Below, piece by piece: positions 1 through 8,594 of a DNA stretch of 64,000 nucleotides (positions are counted from its first letter, which is position 1; each line of letters opens with the position of its first letter). The notes under the pieces are model-generated. The model did not search any database. It was not told the origin of the DNA and worked only from the letters and a program-made list of their open reading frames with translations. Both the position numbers and the translations under genes were made by a program. The stretch is from positions 117,079 to 181,078 of the forward strand of contig NZ_KI421413.1 of NCBI RefSeq assembly GCF_000472285.1, in the 5' to 3' direction. This DNA is from Desulfuromonas sp. TF. GTDB lineage: Bacteria; Desulfobacterota; Desulfuromonadia; Desulfuromonadales; ATBO01.

Positions 1-372
1 GCCGGCGCCGGAATACCCGTACATCTCCTCGGCCATCCAGGCGTTGGGATTCGAGTTGTCGCAGAGGGAATATTCCTGGCGGCCGCAATGAAAACAGTGG
101 CCGCAGGCAATGGGGAAGGGCACGACGACGCGGTCGCCCGGTTTGAGATTTTGCACTTGCGAGCCCACCTCGACAACCTCTCCCATGAACTCGTGACCGA
201 GGATATCCCCCTTCTTCATGCTGGGCATGTAACCGTCGTAGAGATGAAGGTCGGAGCCGCATATCGCCGTCAGGGTGACCCGGATGATGGCATCGTGGGG
301 GTTGAGTATTTTGGGTTCGGGGACGGTTTCCACCCGGATGTCCTCCGGACCATACCAGCAGATCGCTTTCAT
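1..372 (-). CDS. Zinc-dependent alcohol dehydrogenase, N-terminal part (cut by window edge)
   Basis: This is the first 124 codons of a medium-chain dehydrogenase read leftward off the window; no stop is reached. An ATG at 372 follows an AAAGGAGGT ribosome binding site. The residues seen are ICGSDLH (catalytic-zinc cysteine), [12 protein letters not shown], and a structural zinc site of the form CxxCxxCx7C at about residues 96-110. This architecture fits the threonine/formaldehyde-dehydrogenase-like branch of the MDR family, which oxidises alcohols with NAD(P). The substrate cannot be told because the NAD-binding half is missing. It lies 47 nt downstream of the SRPBCC gene on the same strand, so the two are probably co-transcribed. 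Confidence 0.9.
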   Translation of the reverse strand, partial: MKAICWYGPEDIRVETVPEPKILNPHDAIIRVTLTAICGSDLHLYDGYMPSMKKGDILGHEFMGEVVEVGSQVQNLKPGDRVVVPFPIACGHCFHCGRQEYSLCDNSNPNAWMAEEMYGYSGAG

Positions 373-419
373 GATGACCTCCTTTGAGGGTGTGCCGGCC
401 GCGGCGTGCCGCCGACTTT

Positions 420-1163
420 TCAGTGCAGCTGTCCCGAAGGCTGCCCGGCCACGGTAGGTACTTCGCCCGCCTCCATCAGACTCTTGAAGCGGCGCACATC
501 CTCCCGGATCATTCGGGAGAGGGCCGGATTGAGCAGCCGGGCCGCGGCGGCTCCTATCGTCCCCGCCGGAGGGGAGTATTCGATGCTCACCTGCACCTCG
601 GTGCCGCGGCCGCCGGGCGCTTCGCGAAAGACCACCGACCCCTTGTTGGATATGGGGGCCCCGGAAAGGGAGCGCCATGAGATCCGCTCGGAAGCCCGGG
701 TTTCAGTCACCTCGGCATCCCAACTGAGGTTGCCGATGCCGCCGGGGACGCGGGCGGTCCAGTGGGAGCGGGATCCGTCGAGGTTGTGCACCGATTCGAG
801 GTGCTGCATGAACTGGGGAAGGTTTTCCAGGTCGCGCCAGAAAGAGTAGAGCTCTTCCTGAGACCTTTCGATGGTTATCGCCTCGGTGATGAGGACCGCC
901 TCGGGATGGGCAGTGTCTATTCCCAGGGCCGAGTAGGCAGGGCAGCGGCCGGTGAGTCCTCGATAGAGAAGAGTGCCTCCGGCCGCAGCCATGGCCAGCC
1001 CTTTGAACGAGAGGCGGGTCAGCCCGTAAAGGGTGAGCAGGCCGCCGCCGATCATGGAAATCTGGCGCTCGGCCGGTGCAAGGTTGATATCCTCGGACGA
1101 TTCGCTGAATGGTTCGGAGGCGCTCTGGCTGGAAGCCGAAACGGAAGTGGCGGGATTTTCCAT
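420..1163 (-). CDS. Membrane-anchored SRPBCC (START-like) protein with YgaP-like transmembrane domain
   Basis: This protein has 247 residues. Residues 1-26 are low-complexity and polar. About 27-80 match the DUF2892/YgaP-like double membrane segment ([18 protein letters not shown], then a second hydrophobic stretch ending [11 protein letters not shown]). About 95-235 form an SRPBCC/polyketide-cyclase-type ligand-binding fold ([19 protein letters not shown], then the [17 protein letters not shown] core). Such proteins bind hydrophobic ligands, but the ligand here is unknown. The start at 1163 follows AAAGGAGAAGC. The adjacent dehydrogenase gene 47 nt downstream is a pairing I recall from other bacteria, which suggests a shared stress or detoxification role; that is inference. 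Confidence 0.82.
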   Translation of the reverse strand: MENPATSVSASSQSASEPFSESSEDINLAPAERQISMIGGGLLTLYGLTRLSFKGLAMAAAGGTLLYRGLTGRCPAYSALGIDTAHPEAVLITEAITIERSQEELYSFWRDLENLPQFMQHLESVHNLDGSRSHWTARVPGGIGNLSWDAEVTETRASERISWRSLSGAPISNKGSVVFREAPGGRGTEVQVSIEYSPPAGTIGAAAARLLNPALSRMIREDVRRFKSLMEAGEVPTVAGQPSGQLH

Positions 1164-1562
1164 GTTGCTTCTCCTTTGAATGGATGATCAGCTACTTAAT
1201 TAACGGTTCGCTGATTGCGGCTGCCGGACGCGTCAGCAATACGGTGATTCGCCCGGAACAGCCTTCACGCAGCAGGTATCTGCGGATCTGCATCGTTTGA
1301 AATTGACCTTAGCCGGGTATTGTTTTTTGTCAAACGCCAAGATTGAAAAAGTGAAATGCAGGAGGACTGTTCCGACAGAATTCGGACGGGCCCAGGGGAG
1401 AGAAGAGGTCAAAAGCTCGATGCTGTCGGTGATCTGATATGACGGTGCGATCTGAAATGGGACTATACAGCCGGGATGAGGTATGCTAGAAATCTACCGG
1501 GCGCGTCCGCCCCGGCTTGCGAATGGCCATCCCTTTCAATTAATATCGGGTATAAGCATCAG
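1164..1562. other. Intergenic region between divergent genes, no gene seen
   Basis: About 400 nt separate the SRPBCC gene (minus) from yacG (plus). I see a TTAATTAA palindrome near 1196 and AT-richer tracts around 1300-1345. There is no convincing -35/-10 pair, hairpin terminator, RNA gene or conserved reading frame. The reading frame upstream of yacG is open from 1476, but the extra residues do not resemble the family. Confidence 0.6.
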
Positions 1563-1751
1563 ATGTCTGAAAAAATCAAAATTCTTAAGGTCCGCTGCCC
1601 CCGCTGCGGTACCAGAACGGAGTGGCAGGGTAATCCGCATCGTCCCTTCTGTTCGGAAAAATGCCGGCTCGTCGATCTGGGCCGCTGGGCCAGCGAAGAA
1701 TATCGGGTCCCCGGCGAAAAGGTTGAAACCGAGGAGGAGGATCAGGATTGA
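1563..1751 (+). CDS. yacG: DNA gyrase inhibitor YacG (zinc-ribbon protein)
   Basis: A 62-residue protein whose N-terminal half carries the YacG zinc site CPRCG...FCSEKCR (C-x2-C, then C-x3-C). It is followed by the family hallmark VDLGRWASEEYRVPG and an acidic tail. In E. coli YacG binds GyrB and inhibits gyrase; in other bacteria the role is only assumed. The frame is open further upstream, but the family starts just before the zinc ribbon, so ATG 1563 was chosen although its ribosome binding site is weak. It heads a run with queD, queE and the creatininase-like gene, 74 nt upstream of queD. Confidence 0.9.
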   Translation: MSEKIKILKVRCPRCGTRTEWQGNPHRPFCSEKCRLVDLGRWASEEYRVPGEKVETEEEDQD

Positions 1752-1825
1752 ACCCCTCTACCTTCTCAGGACAGCACGGCAACTCTTATTTTTTCTGAAC
1801 TTCCCGGCTAGAGGAGATCATCAGC

Positions 1826-2197
1826 ATGTACCGTCTCACCATCCATACTCAATTCGCCGCCGCGCACAACCTGATCAACTATCAGGGCGACTGCGAGAAC
1901 CTGCACGGCCACAACTGGAAGGTCGAGGTCACCGTCGCCGCCCGGGAGCTGGACAAGGCCGGACTGGGGGTCGATTTCAAAATTCTCAAAAAGGAGACGA
2001 ACCGGGTTCTTGACCAGCTCGACCACAAGTATCTCAATGAACTTTCGCCCTTCAGGGACCTCAGCCCCTCTTCGGAGAACATCGCCCGGCACCTCTTCGA
2101 GCAACTCGGTGCGGTGTTCAACACCGACAATCTGACGGTGGAAAAGGTCAACGTCTGGGAATCGGATTATGCCTGTGCCAGCTACTCCGCGAACTGA
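1826..2197 (+). CDS. queD: 6-carboxy-5,6,7,8-tetrahydropterin synthase (QueD)
   Basis: A 123-residue protein of the T-fold 6-pyruvoyl-tetrahydropterin synthase/QueD family. It converts 7,8-dihydroneopterin triphosphate to 6-carboxytetrahydropterin, the second step toward preQ0 and queuosine. The zinc ligands are visible as H14, H27 and H29 (AAHNL, LHGHNW). The catalytic cysteine is C23 in GDCENLHGH and the D66-H67 pair is in QLDHKYLN. Length is normal. The ribosome binding site is GAGGAGATC. The last 29 nt overlap the start of queE, indicating translational coupling of consecutive pathway steps. Confidence 0.95.
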   Translation: MYRLTIHTQFAAAHNLINYQGDCENLHGHNWKVEVTVAARELDKAGLGVDFKILKKETNRVLDQLDHKYLNELSPFRDLSPSSENIARHLFEQLGAVFNTDNLTVEKVNVWESDYACASYSAN

Positions 2198-2930
2198 AGC
2201 CCAACTGATCGAGGTCTTTTCCTCCATCCAGGGAGAAGGGCTGCTGGTCGGCTGCCGCCAGATCTTTGTGCGTATGGCCGGGTGCAATCTCGACTGCGCC
2301 TACTGCGACACGCCATTCGAGCCCGTTGATGACTGCCGGATCGAGGACGCCCCCGGCTCCGGGAACTTTCTCAGCGTCCCCAACCCCGTGGCGCTGGAGA
2401 CTCTCTTCAATATTCTTTTCGACTGGGAACGGGAGGCCCCCGGAATCCATCATTCCATCAGCCTCACCGGCGGCGAGCCGCTGGTCCAGGCCGGGGTCCT
2501 GGGGGAGTGGCTCCCCGCTCTTCGCAAGCTGCTGCCAATCCACCTCGAGACCAACGGCACCCTGCACAAGGCACTGGAGCCGCTGCTTCCCCACATCGAC
2601 TCGGTCGCCATGGACATCAAGCTGCCTTCCCAGACCGGCGCCGACACCCCCTGGCAGGACCATCTCAATTTCCTGGCCATGGCCCGTGACTCGGACTGCC
2701 AGGTGAAGGTCGTCATCGGCGAGGAAACGTCGGGCAGAGAGGTGGAAAACGCGGCCCGGATGGTGCACCAAGTGGCACCGCTGGTTCCGCTGATCCTGCA
2801 GCCGGTGACCCGGAAGGGCGAAATCGCCATCACCGCCCGCATGCTCATCGACCTGCAGACCCGCGCCGCCCGCATTCATCCGGCGGTCCGGATCATTCCC
2901 CAGACCCACCGATTCATCGGACTGCTTTGA
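2169..2930 (+). CDS. queE: 7-carboxy-7-deazaguanine synthase (radical SAM, QueE)
   Basis: A 253-residue radical-SAM enzyme that contracts the ring of 6-carboxytetrahydropterin to 7-carboxy-7-deazaguanine. The substrate-binding SIQGEG motif is at about 19-24. The Fe-S cluster motif is C39-x3-C43-x2-C46 (GCNLDCAYCD) and the SAM-binding SLTGGEP is near 100. The start ATG 2169 lies inside queD (29-nt overlap). Downstream enzymes of the route (queC, queF, tgt) are not in the window. The creatininase-like gene follows after 38 nt. Confidence 0.94.
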   Translation: MPVPATPRTEAQLIEVFSSIQGEGLLVGCRQIFVRMAGCNLDCAYCDTPFEPVDDCRIEDAPGSGNFLSVPNPVALETLFNILFDWEREAPGIHHSISLTGGEPLVQAGVLGEWLPALRKLLPIHLETNGTLHKALEPLLPHIDSVAMDIKLPSQTGADTPWQDHLNFLAMARDSDCQVKVVIGEETSGREVENAARMVHQVAPLVPLILQPVTRKGEIAITARMLIDLQTRAARIHPAVRIIPQTHRFIGLL

Positions 2931-2968
2931 AGGTCCAATGACCTTTAACCTTTATCCCGGGTTTCAGT

Positions 2969-3697
2969 ATGATCATCGAAGACCTTACCATGACCGAATT
3001 CGAAGCGGGGCTGCGGAAGACCCGCACCGTGCTGATTCCCTTCGGCGCCACCGAGGAACACGGCTCCCATCTGCCGCTTGCCACCGACACTCTGATGGCG
3101 CAGGAGGTCGGCCGCAGGCTGGCGCAGCGACGGCCGATCTTCATCGCCCCCGCGGTTCCCTACGGCGTCTGCCGCTCCACCTCCGGACATCCCGGCACTC
3201 TCTCGATCTCCACTGCAACTCTCAAGTCTCTTGCCATGGACATCGTCCGAGCTCTGCACCGGCAAGGGCTGCGCCGTTTCGTTCTCCTGACGGGTCATGC
3301 AGGCGGCACCCATACCTCGACTCTCATCGATGCAGGAGAGGATCTGCTGCTGCAGTTGAAGGACATCCGGGTGGCGGTGCTCACGGAATACATGCTGGCA
3401 TCTAAGGAGGGAAGGGGGATCATCGAGACGGCGGATGATTCCCATGCCGGGGAGATCGAAACCTCACGGCTGCTTCATTCCCATCCGCAACGGGTGAAGG
3501 GAAAAGGAGAGCGTGAATATCCGACCTTCCCGGCCGGGATTCTGGTGCGGGACAAGCGTCGGTTCTGGCCGAACGGCGTCTGGGGGGATCCAACTCTGGC
3601 GACGGCGGAAAAAGGGGAGAAGCTGGAGGAGGCGGTTGTCGATGCCCTCGACCGGCTGGTGACAGAGCTGGAGAAAGAAGAGAAGATTGAAGATTGA
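2969..3697 (+). CDS. Creatininase-family amidohydrolase
   Basis: A 242-residue protein of the creatininase (creatinine amidohydrolase) fold. The metal-binding signature is clear: ATEEHGSHLPLATD at about 28-40 (E30, H31, D40), LLTGHAGGTH near 109 and DDSHAGEIETS near 155. The family includes creatininase, the archaeal formamide hydrolase ArfB and the mycofactocin peptidase MftE, so the substrate cannot be named. Its place directly after queD-queE suggests pterin or deazaguanine metabolism, but this is inference. The charged C-terminal tail (EKEEKIED) is encoded by the first units of a 7-nt repeat array that runs across the stop codon. Confidence 0.83.
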   Translation: MIIEDLTMTEFEAGLRKTRTVLIPFGATEEHGSHLPLATDTLMAQEVGRRLAQRRPIFIAPAVPYGVCRSTSGHPGTLSISTATLKSLAMDIVRALHRQGLRRFVLLTGHAGGTHTSTLIDAGEDLLLQLKDIRVAVLTEYMLASKEGRGIIETADDSHAGEIETSRLLHSHPQRVKGKGEREYPTFPAGILVRDKRRFWPNGVWGDPTLATAEKGEKLEEAVVDALDRLVTELEKEEKIED

Positions 3698-3758
3698 AGA
3701 CGGAGGACGGAACCTGAGATTTTTTTCTGTCCTCCGTCTTCCGTCCTCTGTCCTCGGG
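3682..3758. repeat. Facing 7-nt repeat arrays (hairpin-forming), between creatininase-like gene and DUF1858 gene
   Basis: The left arm is five 7-mers in strict register from 3682 to 3716: GAAGATT, GAAGATT, GAAGACG, GAGGACG, GAACCTG. The right arm is four complementary 7-mers at 3728-3755: TGTCCTC, CGTCTTC, CGTCCTC, TGTCCTC. The inner units can pair into a stem of about 14 bp around a T-rich loop, so it may also act as a terminator between the two convergent genes. The left arm overlaps the stop codon of the preceding gene. Confidence 0.85.
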
Positions 3759-3759
3759 T

Positions 3760-3951
3760 TTATTTTACCGCTTTATTGAGTTCTTCCATAAGCTTTTCCA
3801 CGTTGACCCGGTGAACCCCGGCGCCGTGTTCCACCGCCTCAAAAGCGGCGATCTGGCAATCCATGCAGTCGAGTCCGAACTTCCGGAATACGGGGATGGT
3901 TTCGGGATGCCGGCGAACCACTTCTTCGATGGTCATGTCTCTGGTAATCAT
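3760..3951 (-). CDS. DUF1858 mini-protein with CxxC motif
   Basis: A 63-residue protein of the DUF1858 family (short helical domain with a conserved GLDCMDC motif, C29 and C32). The function of the family is not established; it occurs alone or fused to hybrid-cluster or redox proteins, which suggests a redox or metal role. An ATG two codons upstream (3957) sits directly on the GAGGAG ribosome binding site. The second ATG at 3951 has proper spacing and is preferred. It is 21 nt downstream of coaD in the rsmD-coaD run. A paralogue lies at 22693-22896. Confidence 0.8.
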   Translation of the reverse strand: MITRDMTIEEVVRRHPETIPVFRKFGLDCMDCQIAAFEAVEHGAGVHRVNVEKLMEELNKAVK

Positions 3952-3972
3952 GTGCATCTCCTCTGCGTCTGT

Positions 3973-4461
3973 TCAGCGGTCGGCAAACTTTTTCTCCAGG
4001 GCCTCTTTGACCGCCGGAGGGACGAAGGTGTCGATCGGTCCCTTAAGGGACGCCACTTCCTTGACGATCGAGGAACTCAGGTAGCCGAAGGGGACGGACG
4101 TCATCATGAACAGGGTCTCCACCTGCTCCTGCACCGTGTGGTTCATCTGGGCGATCTGAAATTCGTATTCGAAGTCCGACACCGCCCGCAGTCCGCGCAG
4201 GATGACCCGAGATCCCTGTCTGGCCACATATTCGACCAGCAATCCCTCGAAAGTGTCCACTCTCAGCCGCGGTTTGTCACCCACCGTCCGGCGGAGCATC
4301 TCGAGGCGCTCCTCAATGCTGAACAGCCCCTTTTTCTCGGAATTGCGGGCCACGGCAACGACCAGTTCATCGAAAACCTCCAGGCCGCGATCGATGATGT
4401 CGAGGTGACCGTAGGTGATCGGGTCGAAGGAGCCGGGGTAAACGGCGATATTCTTTTTCAT
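3973..4461 (-). CDS. coaD: Phosphopantetheine adenylyltransferase (CoaD)
   Basis: A 162-residue nucleotidyltransferase that makes dephospho-CoA from 4'-phosphopantetheine and ATP, the penultimate step of CoA synthesis. It shows the PGSFDPITYGH motif with the catalytic histidine at 19, the ILRGLRAVSDFEYE segment and the C-terminal YLSSSIVKE nucleotide motif. Length is typical. Its start overlaps the end of rsmD by 4 nt (ATGA), a common pair in bacteria. Confidence 0.96.
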   Translation of the reverse strand: MKKNIAVYPGSFDPITYGHLDIIDRGLEVFDELVVAVARNSEKKGLFSIEERLEMLRRTVGDKPRLRVDTFEGLLVEYVARQGSRVILRGLRAVSDFEYEFQIAQMNHTVQEQVETLFMMTSVPFGYLSSSIVKEVASLKGPIDTFVPPAVKEALEKKFADR

Positions 4462-5036
4462 CTCGTTTCAGCCTCTGGTTCGGAACGGGTGAAAAAATGG
4501 ATGCTGGTCGATCCGTAGTGACGCTGGTCAAAGCGCACCAGCTCGCCGATGGTCTCCGGAACGGCGTCATCGCGGGCCGATTCGGCACAGACGATCCCTT
4601 CGGGAGCCAGCAGTTTCAGATCGAAAAGGGATTTCATGATTTTCGGAACCATGTCCCGTCCATAGGGGGGGTCAAGGAAGATCAGGTCGAAAGGGCCGTC
4701 ACCTTTCAGGCGGGGCAGGACCTGGAGAACATCGCCGCGGATATGAGCGGCCTGGTCCTCGAATCCGCAGGTTTTCAGGTTGGCGGAGATGATCCGCTCA
4801 GCCTGCTGGCTCTGGTCGACCAGGATGGCCCGGCGGCAGCCCCGGCTGAGCGCCTCCAGCGCCATGGCACCCGTGCCGGCAAACAGATCGAGCACCGTTT
4901 TCCCCCTCAGCGGACCAAGGCGGCTGTACAGAATGCTGAAGAGGGCTTCCCGCACCCGGTCGGGAGTGGGGCGGATCGTCCCGCCCGGAAAGGCGGCAAG
5001 CCGTTTGCCTTTGGCGGAACCGCTGATGACACGCAA
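4458..5036 (-). CDS. rsmD: 16S rRNA (guanine-N2)-methyltransferase RsmD
   Basis: A 192-residue class I SAM methyltransferase that methylates G966 of 16S rRNA. It opens with the family N-terminus RVISGSAKGKRL, then PTPDRVREALFSIL, the SAM loop VLDLFAGTGAMALEALSRG and the catalytic DPPYG near 133. The start codon is TTG at 5036 with an AAGGAC ribosome binding site. It is translationally coupled to coaD. Confidence 0.95.
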   Translation of the reverse strand: MRVISGSAKGKRLAAFPGGTIRPTPDRVREALFSILYSRLGPLRGKTVLDLFAGTGAMALEALSRGCRRAILVDQSQQAERIISANLKTCGFEDQAAHIRGDVLQVLPRLKGDGPFDLIFLDPPYGRDMVPKIMKSLFDLKLLAPEGIVCAESARDDAVPETIGELVRFDQRHYGSTSIHFFTRSEPEAETR

Positions 5037-5285
5037 CCGGAAGTCCTTTGTAGAAGAAGGGAGATGCTGGTCGGAAAGCCCGTTTACGGACGGAAAGTAG
5101 CATAGTGCGCGACAATCGTCAAGAATGGCTCTTTGCCGACCGGCTCTCGTGGAACTTCACGGTTGCGCCTGCCCTGGCGAAGGGATACATTAAGGCAGGC
5201 TCGTTTCCGGCCCGGAAACACGCTTTTGCCCACCCGATGTTTCCGGATACGTACCAGCCAGCTATCGAACTATTCGGAGGGAATA

Positions 5286-6419
5286 ATGGAACGACCCGAC
5301 CTGGCCCCCTACGCCGCCCGCAGTGCCGCAAGCCGGGGCCGCCGGCACAGGGAAGAGTTCAAGGACTCCAGACCGGCCTTCGAGAGGGACCGCGACCGCA
5401 TCATCCACTGCGCCGCATTTCGCCGACTGGAATACAAGACCCAGGTCTTCGTCAACCACGAGGGAGATTATTTCCGCACACGCCTGACTCATTCCCTGGA
5501 AGTGGCGCAGATTGCCCGCGGAATCGCCCGGCGTCTGCGGCTGAACGAGGATCTGGTCGAGGCGTTGGCCCTGGCGCATGACCTGGGTCACACCCCTTTC
5601 GGTCACACCGGGGAGGATGTCCTCAATCGACTGATGTCGGCTTTCGGCGGCTTCGAACACAACCGTCAGTCCCTGCGCATCGTCGAGGTTCTGGAGAACC
5701 GGTATCCTGGATTCAGCGGCCTCAATCTCAGTTGGGAAACCCGGGAGGGGATCATCAAGCACTCATCCGATTACGACCGACCCGACGCCGATTGGGCAGT
5801 CGAATACGAAGCGGCCCAACGACCCACGCTGGAGGCCCAGATCATTGATCTGGCCGACGAGATCGCCTACAACAATCATGATATCGACGACGGCCTCAAA
5901 GCCGGCTACATCAACCTGAAGGACCTGGCCGGCCTGGACGTATGGCAGGAGACCTTCCTGAAGGTCGCAAGGAAATATCCAGGCCTCGACGAGGAGCGCC
6001 ATGTCTGCCAGACCATCAGCCATCTAATCGGCACCCTGATCGATGATCTGGTGAAGACGACCTCGGAGAACATACTGCAAAAAAGAATCTCTACCCTCGA
6101 CGATGTCCGGAGCCAGGCTTCCAGCCTTGTCACCTTCAGCAAGGAAACGGCCCGAAAAAACGGCGAGCTGAAGAGTTTCCTCTACCGGCGGCTGTACCGC
6201 CATTACAAGGTGGAGAGGATGCGGGTCAAGGCCGAGCGATTTCTCACCCTTCTATTCGAGAGCTACACCACCACGCCTTCCCTTCTTCCTTTCGCTTATC
6301 AGGAGAAATTCGATCTCTTCGGTCGCGAACGGGTCATTTGCGACTATATCGCCGGCATGACCGACCGGTTTGCCCAGGATGAGTATAAGCGGCTTTACGA
6401 ACCGTTCGAGCGGGTTTGA
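5286..6419 (+). CDS. dgt: Deoxyguanosinetriphosphate triphosphohydrolase-like HD protein
   Basis: A 377-residue HD-domain protein of the dGTPase family, which splits dNTPs to deoxynucleosides and triphosphate. The start ATG 5286 follows CGGAGGG; the frame is open upstream but those residues do not match the family. Early FRRLEYKTQV and RTRLTHSLEVAQIAR (H69) and the HD doublet H98-D99 in ALAHDLGHTPFGHTGE give the metal site. GGFEHNRQSLRIVE follows, and LADEIAYNNHDIDDG supplies the later metal aspartate. The C-terminal RXXYxH-like region is typical of dGTPase type 2. It is monocistronic or followed by the GGDEF-EAL gene 54 nt later. Confidence 0.92.
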   Translation: MERPDLAPYAARSAASRGRRHREEFKDSRPAFERDRDRIIHCAAFRRLEYKTQVFVNHEGDYFRTRLTHSLEVAQIARGIARRLRLNEDLVEALALAHDLGHTPFGHTGEDVLNRLMSAFGGFEHNRQSLRIVEVLENRYPGFSGLNLSWETREGIIKHSSDYDRPDADWAVEYEAAQRPTLEAQIIDLADEIAYNNHDIDDGLKAGYINLKDLAGLDVWQETFLKVARKYPGLDEERHVCQTISHLIGTLIDDLVKTTSENILQKRISTLDDVRSQASSLVTFSKETARKNGELKSFLYRRLYRHYKVERMRVKAERFLTLLFESYTTTPSLLPFAYQEKFDLFGRERVICDYIAGMTDRFAQDEYKRLYEPFERV

Positions 6420-6473
6420 CATTCATCCGGCGGAAAGATATCGTTTTAAAAAAGAGGGAATCAGTCAGCTGTC

Positions 6474-8039
6474 GTGAAACGAGCCTCGTTCCCATCCATG
6501 AAGAAATCCTCAATTCCACAGGAGCCCCCACGGCTCCGATCCTTCGCCCTGCTCGTCGTCCTCTGCTCTTTTGCCGTCGGAATTCTTTTTTTCATCTTCG
6601 AGCACCTGCTGGTGATTCTGAGCGCAGACACAATTCTTTCGCCCTTTGTGCAAAACTATAGAGTCTGGCTCCTGCTCGCGTTCAGCGGTGTGATTCTCTT
6701 CGCCGTTATCCGTCACTATGGAGGAGCTCTGAAGAGGGATGAGGAAACCATCGCCCATCTGGCTCATTATGATACGGTGACCCGGTTGCCTAATCGTGAG
6801 AGCTTTCAGGGACGACTCGAACAGGCGATCATCGATGCACGACGGGTCGGGGGGGAAGTGGAAGTTTCCTACCTCGATCTCGACCGCTTCCGGACCATTG
6901 TCCGGACCCTCGGCCTGTCCGTCGCACAAAATCTTCTGTGTGACGTCGCCGAGCGTCTGTCGAAGGCCATGGGCGAGGGGGAATTCCTGGCTCACGCCGG
7001 CGGCGATGAGTTCATGGTCCTGGTCTTCGAAGGCGGAGCGCCGGATAAGGCGAAAGGTCTGGCTTCGAGGCTCCTGGAGTCGATCCGGGCCCCTTTCGTT
7101 TTCGACGGACAGGAACTGCATCTGGCGGTGAGTATCGGCATCGCCATTTATCCTCACGACGGTGAGGACAGCGAAGCTCTGTTGAAAAACGCCTATGCGG
7201 CCATGAACCGGGCGAAGGAGATGGGAGGCAACCACTACCAGTTTTACTTCTCGGATCTGAGCGCGTATTCAACCCTCACTCTGCTGCTTGAAAATCGCCT
7301 GCGCCGTGCCCTCGAAGAGGAGGAATTCGTCCCCCTCTACCAGCCCCAGGTCAGCCTGGCTGACGGGCGGATTACCGGTATGGAGGTCCTGGTCAGCTGG
7401 AAGCATCCGGCTCATCCCGGGGTGACGCCTTCGGAGTTCATCCCTCTCGCCGAGGAAAGCGGTTTGATCGAACCGATCGGAGAGTGGATCCTTCGCACCG
7501 CCTGTCTTCAAAACCGCCGCTGGCAATTAGCAGGATTGCCGCCTTTGCGCGTGGCGGTGAACGTTTCCGCCCGGCAGTTCTGCCGGAGCAATCTGGTGGA
7601 ACTGGTAAAGGAGGTTTTGGGCGTAACGGGACTGGAGGCCCGCTGGCTGGCTCTGGAGATCACCGAAACGGTTCTCATGCAGGATGTGGAGGAGACGATC
7701 AATACCCTGAACGGGCTGAAGGAGATCGGAGTGCACGTGACCGTTGATGATTTCGGCACCGGCTATTCTTCCCTGAGCTACCTGAAGCGTTTTCCGATCC
7801 AGACCCTCAAATTGGACAAGTCATTCGTGACCGGCATTCCTGTCGATGCCGATGCCACCGCTATAACCGCCGCCGTGATCGCCATGGCCCACGCCATGAG
7901 CCTGTCCGTTATTGCCGAGGGGGTGGAAAGGGAAGAACAATGGACCTATCTGGTCGAGAAAGGGTGCGACGAGGTTCAGGGGTACCTGGTGAGTCGACCG
8001 TTGCCCGCCGAGCAATTTGCCGTATTTCTGAGACGCTGA
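6474..8039 (+). CDS. Membrane GGDEF-EAL protein, GGDEF probably inactive, likely c-di-GMP phosphodiesterase
   Basis: A 521-residue protein with two membrane segments (about 23-48 and 63-80), a GGDEF domain (95-255) and an EAL domain (265-521). GGDEF itself is intact at 176-180. The nucleotide-binding segment usually written NDxxGHxxGD is instead VRTLGLSVAQN, and no RxxD inhibitory site precedes GGDEF, so cyclase activity is doubtful. The EAL domain reads EVL rather than EAL but keeps the metal glutamate, NVSARQF, EITET, DDFGTGYSSL, KLDKSFV and AEGVE, so phosphodiesterase activity is likely. The start is GTG 6474 with a poor ribosome binding site; ATG 6498 is an alternative. Confidence 0.9.
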   Translation: MKRASFPSMKKSSIPQEPPRLRSFALLVVLCSFAVGILFFIFEHLLVILSADTILSPFVQNYRVWLLLAFSGVILFAVIRHYGGALKRDEETIAHLAHYDTVTRLPNRESFQGRLEQAIIDARRVGGEVEVSYLDLDRFRTIVRTLGLSVAQNLLCDVAERLSKAMGEGEFLAHAGGDEFMVLVFEGGAPDKAKGLASRLLESIRAPFVFDGQELHLAVSIGIAIYPHDGEDSEALLKNAYAAMNRAKEMGGNHYQFYFSDLSAYSTLTLLLENRLRRALEEEEFVPLYQPQVSLADGRITGMEVLVSWKHPAHPGVTPSEFIPLAEESGLIEPIGEWILRTACLQNRRWQLAGLPPLRVAVNVSARQFCRSNLVELVKEVLGVTGLEARWLALEITETVLMQDVEETINTLNGLKEIGVHVTVDDFGTGYSSLSYLKRFPIQTLKLDKSFVTGIPVDADATAITAAVIAMAHAMSLSVIAEGVEREEQWTYLVEKGCDEVQGYLVSRPLPAEQFAVFLRR

Positions 8040-8114
8040 CGGAATTCCTTCATTTTCCAGTGACGCCCCGCGGTCGTCTGAGATGGGGTGTTCCCACCTC
8101 TCCGATGCCATCTC

Positions 8115-8408
8115 TCAGGGCAGCTCAACCTTCTCCTCAGGACTTCGGCGGAAAAGGAGAATGGTTCTGCCGAGGACCTGAACTACCGCCGCTCCGGTTC
8201 GCTCGGCCAGGATTCCGGCGGCTTCCTTGCGGTCCATGAGACATCCCTCCTGAATTTTGATCTTGATCAGTTCGTGGACGTCGAGCGCCTCCTCCGTCGA
8301 TCTGATCAGCGATTCGCTGACTTCCTCCTTGCCAATCATCACCACGGGGTGAAGATGGTGCCCCAATCCGCGCAGGTGGCGGACCTGTTTGCCGGTAAGT
8401 TTCTGCAT
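8115..8408 (-). CDS. yhbY: YhbY-type CRM-domain RNA-binding protein
   Basis: A 97-residue protein with a single CRM (CRS1-YhbY) domain: KLTGKQVRHLRGLGHHLHPVV, IGKEEVSESLIRSTEEAL, HELIKIKI and GAAVVQVLGRTILLFRRS. YhbY associates with pre-50S ribosomal subunits in E. coli. The frame is open further upstream, but ATG 8408 matches the family N-terminus and has a GAAGGG ribosome binding site. It stands alone between two GGDEF-EAL genes. Confidence 0.93.
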   Translation of the reverse strand: MQKLTGKQVRHLRGLGHHLHPVVMIGKEEVSESLIRSTEEALDVHELIKIKIQEGCLMDRKEAAGILAERTGAAVVQVLGRTILLFRRSPEEKVELP

Positions 8409-8594
8409 GTTGTGTCCCTTCGGTAAGGTTCGGATCGACGGGAGTGAGTGTCCCGCCGGAATGCGGGGGATTATAGCCTGAAAAGAATCTCTGACAACAG
8501 AAATCATCAGAGCAGTGAACCTTCAAGAAATTTCGAAGGAACCCCTTCCAGACTTTTACGCCAGGCACAAATGGGTTGGAAAGTTGGTAAGGGT

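Noticed and set aside
3855..3880. A TGGCA...TGCA stretch resembling a sigma-54 promoter
   Set aside because: The GG-GC spacing is 8 rather than 10 nt, and it lies within the DUF1858 coding region.
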